Shown: in pieces, positions 22,063 through 35,870 of the stretch
Layout: every line of letters starts with the position of its first letter
Numbering within the stretch: the first letter of the stretch is position 1
Position numbers and translations under genes: made by a program
The notes under the pieces: model-generated
Databases searched by the model: none
What the model saw: only the letters and a program-made list of their open reading frames with translations
What the model was told of the DNA's origin: nothing
Assembly: GCA_037176705.1 (NCBI GenBank)
Contig: CM073894.1
Coordinates: 29,967,501 to 30,031,500, forward strand
DNA length: 64,000 bases
From: Molossus alvarezi
Lineage: Eukaryota > Chordata > Mammalia > Chiroptera > Molossidae
Direction of reading: 5' to 3'

Positions 22063-23431
22063 TTTTAAGATTGTGGCAAAGTAAATAGGGTCTAAGGGAG
22101 GATCCAGGAGCTTTGTTTAAGGTTAAAAAAAAAAAAAGTGTGTGTTGGTTCACGGTCATTGGTAAGGTCAGAGGCCAGTTTCATTTACTTTTTAAGAACA
22201 GCAATATTCTCATGGATTGAGGTCCTTTGACCTCCAGCTGAGTGAGGTATTAGTACAGGCCCCTTTACCTTACGGTCTTTAACACCTGTATGCACAAACC
22301 ACTTTCCTTTAATGAAGAATAGCTTTCATAGTTATTTGGCTTAAATGCTATTGCTACATTATAAAAAATCAGTAGGATATAAATACCATAGTATGTAATA
22401 TGTTTCTAAGGGATTTTCAAATTTCTATTTAAAACCACTTGCATGCAAAGAGCGATCTAATTGTGTAAGTCCTAAGACTTACACAATTGTTGTCGTAATT
22501 TGATAACATTAGAAACACGGGTGGCCAACTGAGCCCCTCCCCCGACTTTCTAGAATCATATTCTTTGGAGAAACATAATTTTGACCAGCAAAAGTGTAAA
22601 ATGTCTATGGTGACATAGCTATTTTTAAAAGAGATCCTACTGAAAGTCAGTTGATTAACTGTGATCTTGACCTTCTTTACTTCTCTTAAATAAGATTTTT
22701 GGTACTCAGGTAGAAGTCACTGACCTCGCAGGGAATTTTGCTGCATCAAGTTCGGGGCTGCCTCAACTCTACAAAGTGCATTAATTCTGATCTCCTCACT
22801 TAATGGTCTTGACATAGAAAATCATTTCTTTCAATTTTAGATGAAGGATAAATCCTATTTTCTAAACTTCAATCTAAACTTTGCATTATTTTACAGAGAT
22901 GTAAATCTTTTTTCCATAATGATACAGAGCATATATTTTATATCTTAATATATAGCAATTCATAAAATGGGGAGATTTTTAAACAATGCATATTTGGCAA
23001 ATTTGATTTAATTTCCATGCATTTTACCAAGTATGTACATTTATGTAGTGTATAAAATTAATATTGAAGTGTAAATGAGTATGCATGTTTTACCACTGTT
23101 TTACTCAAATGTGATGTGTCAAAATCAATTTGATATGAAATGCAGAGTGATAGATCTAAGGTATGCATAGTACAGTATGGAATTCTTTCAATCTCTTAGC
23201 AACACTTCAAAAGAAAAAGTATAGTATGATCTTTAATACAGGAGTTTCTTGATGCCCATTAAATTGATCAGATACTATAAATCAGGGTGATACACACATT
23301 CAGAGAGGAAAGTTGACCTATGACAACTGTGACGTTGTGCATATATTTATATCATTTTTCTTGTTTGTATGAAAATCAATTTCTGAAAGTAAAAATGATT
23401 TTTTTAATAAAACTTTAAATAATTTTTCAGC
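22063..23431. other. Unassigned AT-rich sequence with a hairpin
   Basis: No transposon or gene recognised in 1.37 kb. A perfect hairpin lies at 22459-22488. Confidence 0.5.
22459..22488. repeat. Perfect 13-bp inverted repeat (hairpin)
   Basis: Arms AATTGTGTAAGTC (22459-22471) and GACTTACACAATT (22476-22488) are exact reverse complements around a CTAA loop. No T-run follows, so it is not a terminator. It is too short for a canonical microRNA precursor. Confidence 0.95.
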
Positions 23432-23453
23432 ACTCTTGCTAGTATTTTAATTT

Positions 23454-23681
23454 TATTATTTTTAATTCTTTTTCCTTTTTTAAAATTAATTTTAGAGTGA
23501 AAGGAAGGGAGAGGGAGAGAGAGATAGAAACATCAATGAGAAAGAACATCAGTTGGCTGCCTCCTGCATGGCCCCTACTAGGGATCAGGCCCACAACCTG
23601 GGCATGTGCCCTGACCAGGAATCGAACTGGAGACCTCTTGGTGCATGTGTCAATGCTCAACCACTGAGCCACACTGGCTGG
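23454..23681 (-). mobile_element. VES-type SINE (antisense) with 19-22 bp target duplication
   Basis: A GA tract, 'catcaatgagaaagaacatc', 'gggcatgtgccctgaccagg' and 'ccactgagccacactggctg' define the reversed SINE. The flanks ACTCTTGCTAGTATTTTAAT (23432-23451) and ACTCTTGCTAGTGTTTTTAA (23682-23701) are near-identical, marking the target-site duplication and a fairly recent insertion. Confidence 0.95.
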
Positions 23682-23701
23682 ACTCTTGCTAGTGTTTTTA
23701 A

Positions 23702-25830
23702 TTTGATATTTTATGATTATGTTTTGCAGTTTTTTTTTCCCCTTTGGAAAGTTACCATTTAATTTTGCTCATGTTTAAGACTTTTAAAGGTTGCCCTCAG
23801 TGTTTTAATATATTGCTTATTGTTACTTTTAAATAAAATGTATTCTTTATGTGTTTATTGTTGTGACATTTGTAATTCTAAAATAACAAAAATTATTTTT
23901 GTTTCTCAAGGTCTCAGAAATCATACTGTTTAATATAATGATTTCATGTTGAGTTCTTAAAGAACTAAACAAAGGTATGTGGAAAAACGGTAGAAAAAAT
24001 TTTGGTATGCTATATGAAATTGTGATTGCTTAATAATATAATTTTTAACATAAATTATAAAGGTTTTATTTGAAAAGAAACCTATCATTTTGCCATTGAA
24101 AAAATTTCTAAGAGTTAACTTGGAGAAAAAGATGAAAGGTGGGTGGACAGAATGGATTATTCTCTTAAAAGTATTTAGAGAAAGAAACAGGTATTGTTTT
24201 ATGAAATAGATTTTTTTTTAGAAAACTGAACTTATTGTATCTGCAAAAATAATCATCCTATAAAAGCTTTAATCCTATTGAAATGTTCAGAAATATATAT
24301 GCATACTTTTCCTATAGTTAAAGAAACATATCTATTTTGAATAGTTTTTTTTAGCACTCTTCCCATCTTTATATAAAATTTCTTAGAAGTCATAAATGAC
24401 ACAGTTTTTCCTGGAACAAATCTCTACTAGAACCAGCTAAATAAAGCTTATTTCGTGAATTAAATCTCTTTCTAAAGTGCCAAGGTACAAAAGTGCTGAT
24501 ATTTTAATGTGAGAGTCAAAGTCTGCAGTAATCATTGTGCTTTTATATTCCCTTTTCCTGACACGTGTCTTTGTAACCACAATTCTTACCCATTCTTACA
24601 TGGAGACAGCGATCATTTTCACTGACTCTCCACTCTCACCAATAAGAACACACCTAATTTTAACACAGACAGTATTGCTACAGAATTAAAATGTGTTTTC
24701 TACCACTGAATCCCTTCCTCTCATTGGAGTGGTTCAGAACTTTCCCTTTTACTTGTTACATTTAGATTCCACCTCAGACATACAAGGAAAAAGAGCCAAT
24801 CGCTTTTCATTGTTCCCATCAGTTCTATGAGATCCTGATTCTCTTTGACAAGTTCTGAGCCTGCGTTTCCATGCAGGGCTTGTCAAAAGTTTAAGATTCA
24901 GCCCGAAGAGCACGAATTGAGGTACCCCATCAAGATTGCTGCAAACCCCACTGTAAAGGGAGTGCCTTGCACATCTAGAAAAATCTGTTCTGAGCTTCCT
25001 TAAGATGATGCTGAAATGCTGCATTATAATTTTCAAAATGAATTAATGAAGAACAACACTGGAGATGAAATGTATATGTGTGTGTATCACAGCTAACATG
25101 GTAACTGGAATACAAAGCCTTTTTCTCTCACATTTTGCCAGCCCTAGCATACGCTTCCCACAGAGGATGGGGATTAACAGCCTGTCTCCTCTGGGGTGGG
25201 GGGAGTATGAGTGGAATAAAATGTAGAATCTGCAAATGGAATTCTGAAATGATGTAGTTAACGTTACATATGTAGTCTATTATGGTAACTGGGAACATGT
25301 GTGTCATAATATTGGGCAAACTGATTCTAAAAATGGGAGAGAGTAAAACAAAAACTGACCCCCAAATTCTGCTCAAATTGCATGATCCTAACAAGATGCA
25401 CTGTCAGGAAGACTTGACAGAATACCGTTCTCTCTTGTTCACCACACCCATCTTTACCCTTTTCTACCCCTCCACACTTTCTCCCTTTATTTTTTTAGAT
25501 ATAGTTTTCATCTTTCAATTTGGATGACTAATTTTCCCTATCATGCTGGAGTGCCAGTTTGTCTTTCTGACTGTACTCAGGCTTTTCTGAACCCATGGGT
25601 AACTCTAAATATCATGAACTTGAAATGTTTCCCAATGTAAAGAAAATCCTTTGACATAAGGAACTGAAAGAATAGAGGAGACTGGAAGACATCAAGACTG
25701 CTGGACCGAAGGAGACACTGACCATACATTTGGCACCTTGATCACTTACATCACTGGTTAAAGCCGCTGCTGCTGGTTGTGCTCAGGTATTCCTAGCCCT
25801 ATCTGGAGTGTCATTCAAACAGAAATATAG
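23702..25830. other. Unassigned sequence (2.1 kb)
   Basis: AT-rich to 24500, then more complex. The stop-free stretch at 24749-25036 (minus) has no recognisable domain. A G run lies at 25194-25204. No transposon is recognised. Confidence 0.5.
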
Positions 25831-26045
25831 ACTGGCCAGTGTGGCTCAGTGGTTGAATGTTGATCCATGCACCAAGAGGTCACCTGTTTGATTCCTGGTA
25901 AGGGTACATGTCCAGGTTGTGGGCCAAATCCCCAGTGGTGGGCATGCTGGAGGCGGCCAATTGATATTCTGTCTCATTGATGTTTCTATCTCTCTCTCCC
26001 TCTCCCTTCCTCTCTCTCTAAAATCAATAAAGAAAAACAAAGCAA
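25831..26045 (+). mobile_element. VES-type SINE
   Basis: 'actggccagtgtggctcagt' head, B-box region 'tgtttgattcctggtaaggg', 'tcattgatgtttctatctct' and 'ctctaaaatcaataaagaaa' tail. Full length. The target duplication is not clear. Confidence 0.95.
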
Positions 26046-27111
26046 AACGAAAAGGGATACAACAAGGGAAGGGATTAAGCACAAATGTGGAAATGATGGC
26101 TCAATCACAGTCTAAGAAATCAGTAAGTGCAGAATAGGAAATAAGTCATAGAAAATTAGAGCACATAGAGGAATTAGACCGAGTGTCAAGAGAAAGAAGG
26201 AAACATAGATTTCGAGTGTGAGTTGGGGAAACCACGGCAGTGCATGTTTGGATTGCAGATGCCCAGATGCACTGTTGTAATAAAGTTAATTAGAAACTTA
26301 TCTAAATTGTTTTTTTTCTTCTGTAGGTCTCATATTCCTTTTTCTTTTCTTTCATTGATTTGATGGTTTTAGTTTGTTTAGCCTTTTATTATCTTCAACT
26401 CATTATTCACTTTAGGATGTGAACATGTCTTGGTATAACACACTTAAAACATGTGTCCTTTAGATCCCCATTGGAGCTATTGCAGACCTCAGCTTGTGGG
26501 AACCCCACCTCTACTCAGTCCTTAGGAGTTCTAGATCCCCAGCTCATCAGCAAAGTTGTTTTTAAATCCCAGAGGCAGGAGAGACTACAGAAAGTAGCCA
26601 TTTTATAGGTGAAAAATTAAATGGAAGGTAAGCACACGATATTCTGGGATTGTTCATAGGATGGAGAATAGGTAAATCATCCTTCCTTTCTTACTTCCTC
26701 CTTTTATTGTTACCCCAATAGCTCTAGCAGACATGGAAATTCACAGGACAAATGCCAGATAATACTTGCCAAAGGGGAAAAAATATAATCTCTAACTCTA
26801 AATCCAAATGGTTACTACTGCTTGCCAATCGTCTCCCTAAAATGTCTTTATGACATTTTTTTTTCTCTCTTTCATCCTCGTAGCTATGTGCGGGCCTCCT
26901 TCACTTCCCACTTGCCATTTGCATTGCACTCTGCTGCCACAGTCGTCCCTGTTCTTCCCTTCCTTAGCCTCTCCTCATTTTAGTTTTTTTATGAACATTC
27001 GCCAAATTAATTATTTCCACGAAACCTCTCCTATCATGTACGTCATGCATGCCCCTTCTCAAAAGTTTCAAAAAGTTTATGAGATATTAACCAAATATTC
27101 TTAACTGATAC
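26046..27111. other. Unassigned sequence
   Basis: Non-coding. The CT-rich stretch at 26850-26990 has no recognised family. Confidence 0.45.
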
Positions 27112-27590
27112 TCAGTATTCTTCCATAATATGGCTCTACCTTATTTAGGTTCCTTTACTCTAGTCCAATGGCCTCAGTATTGTTCCATCTCAATTCATGT
27201 TTTTTTCACTCTGGAGTCTTTGTGCTCCTGGGCCTAACAAGACCGTCTTCCCATTGCGATGTTCAGTGGTGCCATGCTGTTCCAAGACTCTGTATGTCCC
27301 AAGGACTTTCCCCCAATTTTTCCATCTAAGTCATGACCTCTGAAATTTTAAATGTGTACATATTTTGTGGCACACCAGTTTCTATCTTTTAATATAGTTT
27401 TCATGTACAGCTATATTTGAATCTGTATTTTTATCTGCTTCTAGATCTAATTTGTCTTTCTCAGTTCTATTATTCAGGGCATAATCCTTATGTTCATGGT
27501 CTGGGTAAGATTTGTCTTTATATTTCTTTTGCTCCTAGCACATAATTTGATGCATAAAACCCTCAAATGTCTGTGAGTGAATTAATAAAT
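27112..27590 (+). mobile_element. Probable LINE L2 3' region
   Basis: 'ttcttccataatatggctct' near the start and the terminal 'ctcctagcacataatttgat' followed by 'gtctgtgagtgaattaataa' resemble the sense L2 order, with a poorly matching middle. Diverged. Confidence 0.45.
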
Positions 27591-28354
27591 GTGCTTAAAA
27601 GTTCAACACTTGTGTACCTTAAATGCATTAAAAGAGAGTTTCCAGATGATTCTTGTTGCTTATTCTTTCTCTGTAAATACTATCATTTACCCATAATTCT
27701 TGGTCATCTATACCGTCTTTGCAAAAGGCCGTATCTGGAAAGTTACTTGGAAATTTAATGGTTTAATTATTCCCAAGATTGAGTTGGCTTAGCTGTATCT
27801 TAATAATTCCACAGGAAAGTTTTATTTATTTATTTATCATAGAAAATAAGAAACTGAAGAGAGCCCTGGAGAAGATTTACAACTCCGTTAAGTAATCTAC
27901 GATTGTAGAGCCTCATAAAAATTATGTCATCAATTGCTAGAGAGGAAATTAATTTATTATTTCTAGTTGTGTGTAATAAGAGTAACAATTGATCATTTTG
28001 ATATCATGCAGACAAAAGAAAATTGAAAAAGTTAAGAAAATATCCATATCATTGTAGACATACAAAGGTATTTGTTCTGATGGGCACTTAAACACATTTG
28101 GACAAATTTGCCTTCAATTAGCTGATTCAAAGACCTCCTCTACTTATATGAATTTAGACGATAAATTTGTTAATAATTTTTATAAATAGTAATCATTTTA
28201 TCTTATTGAAAACATATTTGGGTTTTTGCTTACCAAATTGGATGTTTGAAAAATGTTTTGAAAATTAGGCAGTGATGTATTTCATGTAAGTAGATGACAG
28301 CTTACTCAGTTGGCCAATTTTGTGATTTATTTCATGGTTTACAAAATATTTTTA
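27591..28354. other. Unassigned AT-rich sequence
   Basis: No family or gene recognised. There is a short TTTA run at 27822-27836. Confidence 0.5.
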
Positions 28355-28480
28355 CTTACATTTCTCATTGAATTTAATTTTGCAAATAACCCTATGAGAT
28401 GGCTGGAATTAACACATGATAAAACTAAGTTCTGAATACCCAGAACAAACTAGGTGTAGAGATTTAACTTTGGATTTTAG
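28355..28480 (+). mobile_element. Possible MIR fragment
   Basis: 'aaataaccctatgagatggc' and 'cacatgataaaactaagttc' resemble the MIR core with strong decay. Confidence 0.4.
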
Positions 28481-29939
28481 GCCAGTAGCTTTCAAAATAC
28501 CACTCACTTCATATTAGTACACAATATATATTCAATGAATATTTGTTAATTAAGCAGTATTATATAAGGCTGAGTATAGTCTTATAAAATGTATGTCTGG
28601 CATAAAAGTATGTTTGATGAGTGACTATCAGTAGGTTAAATTTATGTAATAATAATCATGCAGACTATGATTCTTAAAACAGAAAATATAAAATTATCTA
28701 AGATTTTATCTCTATATAAATTTTATGTTCTGCATGACATACTTTTTAATGATTCTGATACAGGTCCTCTCTGGACCCAATAATCTCTCTAGATCTTTTA
28801 ACTTCTAATGTTGAGAATGTGTTATTGAGATGATGGGTAGCATTTTTATATGTATATGATTAATAAATTCATGGATTTTCTAACAGATAATTCTAAATTT
28901 GTTTTTGAATGTTATATAACACTAGATGAATAAATTATTCCTTATTTACTGTCCATTAGGTGATAATCATTTATTAATGGTCATATCTGAATGCTTCCCT
29001 TGCTTTTATGTATATGTTTCCTTTTATAATAGCAATGAAAACACTGCAGGCCACACATTTCAGCATGGTTATTATACCTACAGGTGGTTAAATCTATTTT
29101 AACTGCCTTCACCTATGGATTTCGTAGCTCACCCATAGTTTTGACCACAATAACTTTTAAATTGAGGGGTTTTATTGAATTTTAATTAAGGACAATGCTA
29201 AGACTGCTGCTTTAAATTTAGGAAACATGAAAGACATTTGAGTTTAGCTAAATAAATAAAAAGGTGCCTGGAGGGCAGCACAGACTACAGGTAACAAAGT
29301 TGACATTTATTTTTAAATGTTGGTTAAATTTCTCCTGTGTTGCAGGAGCTGGGCTCTGAGTGAATAACCAAAATGCAGATATTTGTTATGACAATGACTC
29401 CTTGTTTGTGTTAACAAAAAAATTATTCTTTTAGTATTTTAGATTTCATATTTACACGATAAAGATAACTGACATTTAAACGCATGTATTTTATAATTAT
29501 TTCATAACATTTTATTATTAATTGGAATATATAACTACTTTCTTTATGCTTAGAAGTATGCTATATTCATTAAGGTTATGAAAACCCTTTATCTTTGTAG
29601 GTATTAAGCATTTTCAAATACAAAGCTCCCTTTCCAATATAATACAATTTTTCAGATCTAACATGCTGATAGTTATATTTTCATTATATGTTGATTGAAA
29701 TATCATTCAGTAGTCATAAAGTTAGTATAATTTATCATTTGTAAGTTTGTATTTTATCAAACATAAAATATTTGACATATTTTTGAAAAATATTTACTAT
29801 GTATTAGAGATATACCATTTTATGAATCTATAGACAGTGTTTTGTTTTCAATGAACCACTAAAATATGGGCTTTTCATTGCATCTGTAGAAAATATATTT
29901 CAGAACTGTCTCTTCTTTGAGGAGTGGGTAAAGCCCTTT
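28481..29939. other. Unassigned AT-rich sequence (1.45 kb)
   Basis: No family or gene recognised. Confidence 0.5.
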
Positions 29940-30185
29940 GGGCTGGATGTAGCATAGGCTGGAGGTCACGCTGGAATCAGACAAACCTAGTTTGGGTCTT
30001 GGCCCAGCATGACAAATAACGAGGAATTCAGCTTCCTTGTCTCAGTTTTCTCATCTGTAAACTGGAGAGATTGATGACACCTTCTCTAGTGGTTTGCTCT
30101 GAAGATTAAGTTACATTATATATGTAAAATAATTAGCATATTTCCTAGCTTATAGTATGTGTTTAGGGATGTTATTTTTATCATT
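29940..30185 (-). mobile_element. MIR SINE (antisense)
   Basis: 'gaatcagacaaacctagttt', 'ccttgtctcagttttctcat', 'ctgtaaactggagagattga', 'gaagattaagttacattata' and 'agcttatagtatgtgtttag' give a nearly full-length reversed MIR. Confidence 0.88.
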
Positions 30186-31029
30186 ATCATAATTGTTTTT
30201 CTGGTACTGTTAACCTCACTATAAAATAGAGTATTCTACTATGGTCAGGGTTGGTATATATATTAGTTATTCAGTGAGATTGTGTGTCTGTTGCATGCGA
30301 AAAACATAAAAAAGTGAATAGTTCATTTATTTAAATTTATCGACCTTCATTAGTATTTCCCTTATTATGCCTTCCTTATTCAAGGTTGTTTTGGATATAG
30401 CAATACAATTTGAAACTTCTACATAATCCAGTAATTTACAATTCATTTAAAATTTTAAAGCATGTGCCATATGGTAATTTTAGAAAAGAACAACAGTGCA
30501 TCTAAAATCACTCTAGCAGTGAAAGACCGAAGTCCCTTCTGAGAACACTGGAGCATACTTAATCAAAAGAATCTAAGAAACCTATAGGATTATCTTCCCT
30601 CAGTGTATTGATATATTTCTCAAGTGGCTATTGTTTAAACAGCTTTAAGGTTTGTATTGTTAAAATACATCAAGTTGGTCTGAAATAGTACCTGTGTCTC
30701 CTTATATGGGTGGCATGCTCACGGGGCTGGAGGTGGCAAGTAGGTTTCTAGTGCCTATAGGTTTCACTCTGGACCAATCATATTCCAGTTGATAAAACTC
30801 AGTGTATATGGTGTTCTTAAAACAACATTCATGTTATACTTGAAGAAGGGCTGGTATTTCTGGGCTTACAGAATGCTTTTGCGATACATATAGGAGTAGA
30901 AAATAGGGAGGTGATATCTCATCCGTGTGGCTATATCACATGAGAGAAAAGAATTCAGCATTTAGGAAACATATTGAATTGATAAATTAGGAAGAATGAC
31001 CTTAAAAATCAAACTGAGTTATGCATGGA
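30186..31029. other. Unassigned sequence
   Basis: AT-rich and non-coding. No family recognised. Confidence 0.5.
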
Positions 31030-31700
31030 GAAATTGAAATCCTCATACATTGCTGATAGAAATGTAAAATTGGTCAGCCACGTTGAGAAAATAGTCTAGC
31101 AGTTCCTCAAAAATGTTAAACATAGAGTTACCATATGACCCAACAATTGGGTATGTGCCACTCCTTGGTGTGAGCCCAACAGAAATGAAAACACATCTTT
31201 GCAATAACTTGTACACAAATATTCATAGCAGCATTATTCATGATGACCAAAAGATAACAACAACACAAATGTCCATTGACTGATACATGGGTAAATTAAA
31301 TGTGATATAGCCATAGAGCAGAATATTGTTCAGCAATAAAAGTGAAGTTCAGATATATGCCACCCCATGGATAAACCTTAAAAACAATATTCCAAATGAA
31401 AGACATCAATAACAAAAGACCACATATTGTGTGGTTCTATGTATATGAAATGTCCGGAAGAGAAAAATCATGGAGTCAGTCGCCAGTAACGGTGTGGGGG
31501 GTGGGGCGAGGGGTAGGAGTAAATAGGAAATGATTTCTGATTCATACTGGGCTTCTTTTTGAGGTGATGAGAATGTTCAAAAATTCATTGTAGTACTGGC
31601 TGCACAAGTCTGTGAATAGATTAAAAAACATCAAATTGTACACTTTTAATTGGTACATTGTATATGTGAATTACGTCTCAATAAAGCTATTATGTAAAAA
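31030..31700 (+). mobile_element. LINE-1 (older, L1M class): ORF2 tail and 3' UTR
   Basis: 'tcatacattgctgatagaaa', 'gagttaccatatgacccaac', 'aacttgtacacaaatattca', 'tccattgactgatacatggg', 'aaattgtacacttttaattg' and the terminal 'gtctcaataaagctattatg' are typical of the older mammalian L1 3' end. The frame is broken repeatedly; no product. Confidence 0.9.
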
Positions 31701-33879
31701 AGAATGAGCTGCTCCTCCAGCCTGTGTATCCCACAGATATTCATGACTGGTTTCATAAACCAGACTGTCATGAGGATTTTCAGGTTTCAAGTTTAAAGTA
31801 GTTGAAACAGGCATTTTCAAGAACAGTATTCATTGAAATGCATCAAAGCATAAGTGCAGTCCCTGAAGAAACACTTTAACTCATGATCTTAAATAATAAC
31901 CAAATTTAATTCATTCCAGGTACATTCTCATTAAAGAAACTGCTGGCCAAAATGTTGAAATAAACATTTAGCTACTAAGTGAACAAATTAAACTCCTTTA
32001 TAATTTAATTGCACCAGTGAGTATTTCTTTCTGGAATGTGTTTCTGCTTTGATACATTTCAATACACATCATGAATTATGTTGAATGATGGCATTTCAGA
32101 ATATGTGTGAGTATGTATATACATATGTATTTTCAAACTGCATTTAAGATGTTATTTAAATTATGTATGCATGTGTACATGTGAACATTCCAACTTCTAT
32201 GTTTATGTGTATGTATACAATACAGAAAGACATATTCCCATAAGTCCCATGCAATGTAGTCATACTGTGGGGTATATATTATGCCAACTAGTTGCAAGCA
32301 TTAACAGAAATATTCTTTCTCTCTCTGCCTTCTCTCCTTTCCACTCCATATATATACATATGTGAATGTACAAATATTTGATAATGTTTACTTATCATGT
32401 GATAGATCGACAGTATTTATAGATGGCTATTTTGATCAGCATGCATATTTTGAACCACTGGAACTATTTTAAGGAATTTTTAGTGCTTTGAAAATATACA
32501 GCATTTCACTTCTAGATGCAAGCAGATTCATGGCAGTGATTATAGAAAAGGAATGACTGTAAAAAATAAAACAAAGCAGAATTCAGCTCAAATCTTTTCA
32601 TACTGTCTCAAATCCCAGTGCACTGCTTTCCAGTTAGTTTTTTTTTCATTGCATTCTTTTACAGTGTTAATGTAAAAATTAAAACTTATTTCTCTTACTC
32701 TATTGCCAACCTAATAAGAAATGAGAACTTTCTCCTTCAAAAGACACATTATTTTAAAATTCCTTATAATTAAAAAAATATATTTTCTTTGTGGACTCAC
32801 ACACAAAAAAATCATACCTCTACGTTTTGGTCTTACTAATTTTAGCTCCAGTCCACTCTGATTGTATGTTTGTTGAGTATACTAATGATGGTCCGAAGTC
32901 TCATCTCATCATTCCATTTTCCTGTATTTCAAAAATCACCATTTATATCCTTTACTCTCTTGCCTTTTCTGGAATATCCCCCTTCCTCTGTCACTCACAA
33001 CCACTCAGAGATAATTATAATTAGTTACTTTCCCCCCAAACAAGTATATGTACCACTTATCTATACCTTTAAGTAGAATACATGGCTCTGATAGTGAAAT
33101 GACAACCTATACTGTTACATATAGCACCCAGGTACACACTTTAATAATATTTAATTCGCTATATGGTGGCAGTCCCATTTCTGCCTCAGGGCAGTTTGGT
33201 TTTCAGTTCAGGCACGCATCGCCGCAGAGTACAAAAGGACAAAATGCAGACCAGGAAGAGTAAAGACTGCCTTCTCAAGATGGGGTGAAGAATGTCCACC
33301 TGAGCGAATGGATACAATACTCAGAGTTGGAACAGAGGAGTCATATGCTGTCCAAAAGGGAGGACACTGTCCTCATGGCCAAATCATTTACAGAATGTCT
33401 TCGGTGAAAACTGACCTCCTTAAATGTACTATGGTAGATTTGATAGTGAAATGTGAGCTTCACCAAGAATAAGAATTTTCTGTAAATAACAAATAGTAAA
33501 TAGACTAAGGCATAGTAGTCAGGCTCGAGAATAGTGGGAGTCTCACACAGATGATCCGCAGCAGCTGAATAGGTGAACACAGAGATGTCTAGACCGTCAC
33601 TTGGGGATTGCCGTATAACATTAGGAATTAGAGAATCATATATATATTTTTCTGGTTCCATGGAGTTGTTTCAATCATTTTTATTGACTACTTTAATGTC
33701 TTTATAAGGTGCCAACAATTCTGATGGATTGATATTTGGCCTTACATGGGACAGATTTAATTATTCCTTTTCAACTTTCTGGTTCCCAGAGTGAACAAAA
33801 CTGGAAAACATGATATTGTCTAATATTGTTGTGTTGCATCATTTGCACACAATTTCCTCTACACTTTCTTTACTTGGCG
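31701..33879. other. Unassigned sequence (2.2 kb)
   Basis: AT-rich to about 33100, with a TA/CA-rich patch around 32110-32370. 33150-33660 is more complex but unrecognised. The stop-free stretch at 33341-33661 (minus) has no known domain. Confidence 0.5.
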
Positions 33880-34135
33880 AACCCCTACTTATTTGCAAAG
33901 GTGCGAGTGAAATGCTACTTCCCCTATGAAGTCTTCCTTGACAGTCCAGCTGAATTAAATCATCTTCCATCATGAACCTATAACTTGTATAGTTAATTCT
34001 CTCACAGTATTAACATTGTTTCGGAGGTATTTACCTGACAGTGAGATTATTTAGGGAAAGGACCTCATATCATTCAATTTGACATCCACAGTCATTAGCA
34101 CAGTGCCTGGACATCGTACATAAAGGTGGAACCAG
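33880..34135 (+). mobile_element. LINE L2, 3' end
   Basis: 'gaagtcttccttgacagtcc', 'tctctcacagtattaacatt', 'gcacagtgcctggacatcgt' and 'acataaaggtggaaccagta' follow the sense L2 3' UTR to its terminus. Confidence 0.8.
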
Positions 34136-35321
34136 TACATGAGATCTGCTGAGTGTCCAGCTTGAGTTTAACATATAATGTTCCTTGAGAAATTCCCTAT
34201 ATTTATCATAGGCTATTCATTTAGTTCCAGCTAATATTCATTTCTCCCTCATTTCTGGGCTTGGAATAAAATATGAGATGAGGATCTAGTACCTAAAAGT
34301 CTAGTGATTCATCCAATAACAATCTTTTATATCTCAGAGTAACAATGTCTGAACGCCCCTTCACTTTCCACATGGGTCAGAGAGAATTAATCATCTTTCC
34401 CTGTGACCTGTCCTGTTTCCTCATCCTCTCCATTTACAGGAGAGTTCTATTATGTCTTTAAATTCAGAGGTTTAGATTTTGGAGGCATATTTGACTCATT
34501 CTTCCCCTTTTGCAGGACACTTTTCCTCCACTTGCCCACTCTCTCCCATGTGGCTGCAGCTTGATAGTGAATAAGCCCAGGGATAAGCACTTGAACTGAG
34601 AAATCTTTTCCCAGAAATTTGGATTTTGAACCCAAGTATTAGGACCAGGTTCTGTACTGTCATTAAAAAAAGGCCATATGGTCTAAGAAACTGAAGAAAG
34701 CAGAGAAACAGAATTGAACACATGTGCAGAGAACAGGGATGAGAGAGAAAGGCAGGGAGACGTAGCTGATACTTGTAAGTCCTCGACTGCGTCTTTTCCC
34801 TGAGACAGAACCATGTTCTGAGCCTTGGGTTTCACAAGGTAGCTAAATTTGGGTTTCTGACAACTGACCATAAATGTCCTAAGTTCCCTTTCTATAATAA
34901 AGTGAATGATTGGTACTCGATGATATTTTCCCTTTGCCATCTGTGTTTGCATCCTCATACATCTCTGGTTTCCTTCTTAGTGGAGACTTTCATAAGCCCC
35001 AGAGCAGTCTGGTCTCCTTGCCCCAGGATTTCTGATCTCCTGTCGTGTTTCAGGAGACTGAGACTTTGTGACCAATGCTCGGAAATGGATGGATCTAACT
35101 GGAATGTGTCATGAGGTCTCTATGAGAATGGGCAGTTAAGATACCTAGTAATATGCCCACTACTGTTTATACCAGGGCAGTGTCACTTCAGGGTGCAGGA
35201 GCTACGGCGGTACCTAACTATGGTCATAGGAACAATAAAAAAGAAGAAGCCACTGAGGTAATATGGACTCAGATGAATGGAACAGAAGGACAAAATCATG
35301 TGAGGGACTAGTTGAGCAGAC
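34136..35321. other. Unassigned sequence (1.2 kb)
   Basis: No transposon recognised. Several 60-90 codon stop-free stretches on both strands overlap each other, which argues for chance. Confidence 0.45.
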
Positions 35322-35560
35322 GCTGACACACGTGCCTGGCCGGTGTGGCTCAGTGCTTGAGCCTTGACCCATGCACCAAGAGGTCGCCGGTTTGATTCCT
35401 GGTCAGGACACATGCCCAGGTTGTGGGCCTGATCCCCAGTGAGGGGCAAGCAGGAGACAGTCAATTGATGCTCTCTCTTGTTAATGTTTCTCTCGCTCTG
35501 TCTCTCTCAAATCAATAAAGAAAAATACATAAATAAAAATTTAAAAAGCTGACACATGTG
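35322..35560 (+). mobile_element. VES-type SINE with 13-bp target duplication
   Basis: The SINE body is about 35335-35547: 'ctggccggtgtggctcagtg', B box GGTTTGATTCC, 'cacatgcccaggttgtgggc', then an AATCAATAAAG tail and A-rich end. Flanks GCTGACACACGTG (35322-35334) and GCTGACACATGTG (35548-35560) differ by one base. Confidence 0.96.
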
Positions 35561-35709
35561 TGAGGAAAAGAGCCAACCTTGAATGGAAGCAGGGACATTT
35601 ACAGAGTGTCTCACCTGGCACTGTGGTACCTACAGGGTTGGAAGTGGCTTTTTCCTGTTGTAAGTAAACAGCTATGTTCATTCGTCAGCTGGCTTTGGAT
35701 CACTTTAAC

Positions 35710-35870
35710 CATTTATCTGTTCAGTACATTTAAATGGAGGACCTGCTGTGTCCTGGGCCCTGTTCGCACTATTGAAGCAGCAGCAAAGTCCTCACTCCTG
35801 CGAAGCTCACAGCCTGAGAAGGCGGCGATGGACAGGTTCTTCAGCAAATACATCTGTAATCACACGTCAT
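35710..35870 (-). mobile_element. LINE L2 3' end (antisense)
   Basis: 'ggaggacctgctgtgtcctg', 'ggccctgttcgcactattga', 'agtcctcactcctgcgaagc' and 'tcacagcctgagaaggcggc' match the reversed L2 terminus. Confidence 0.6.
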
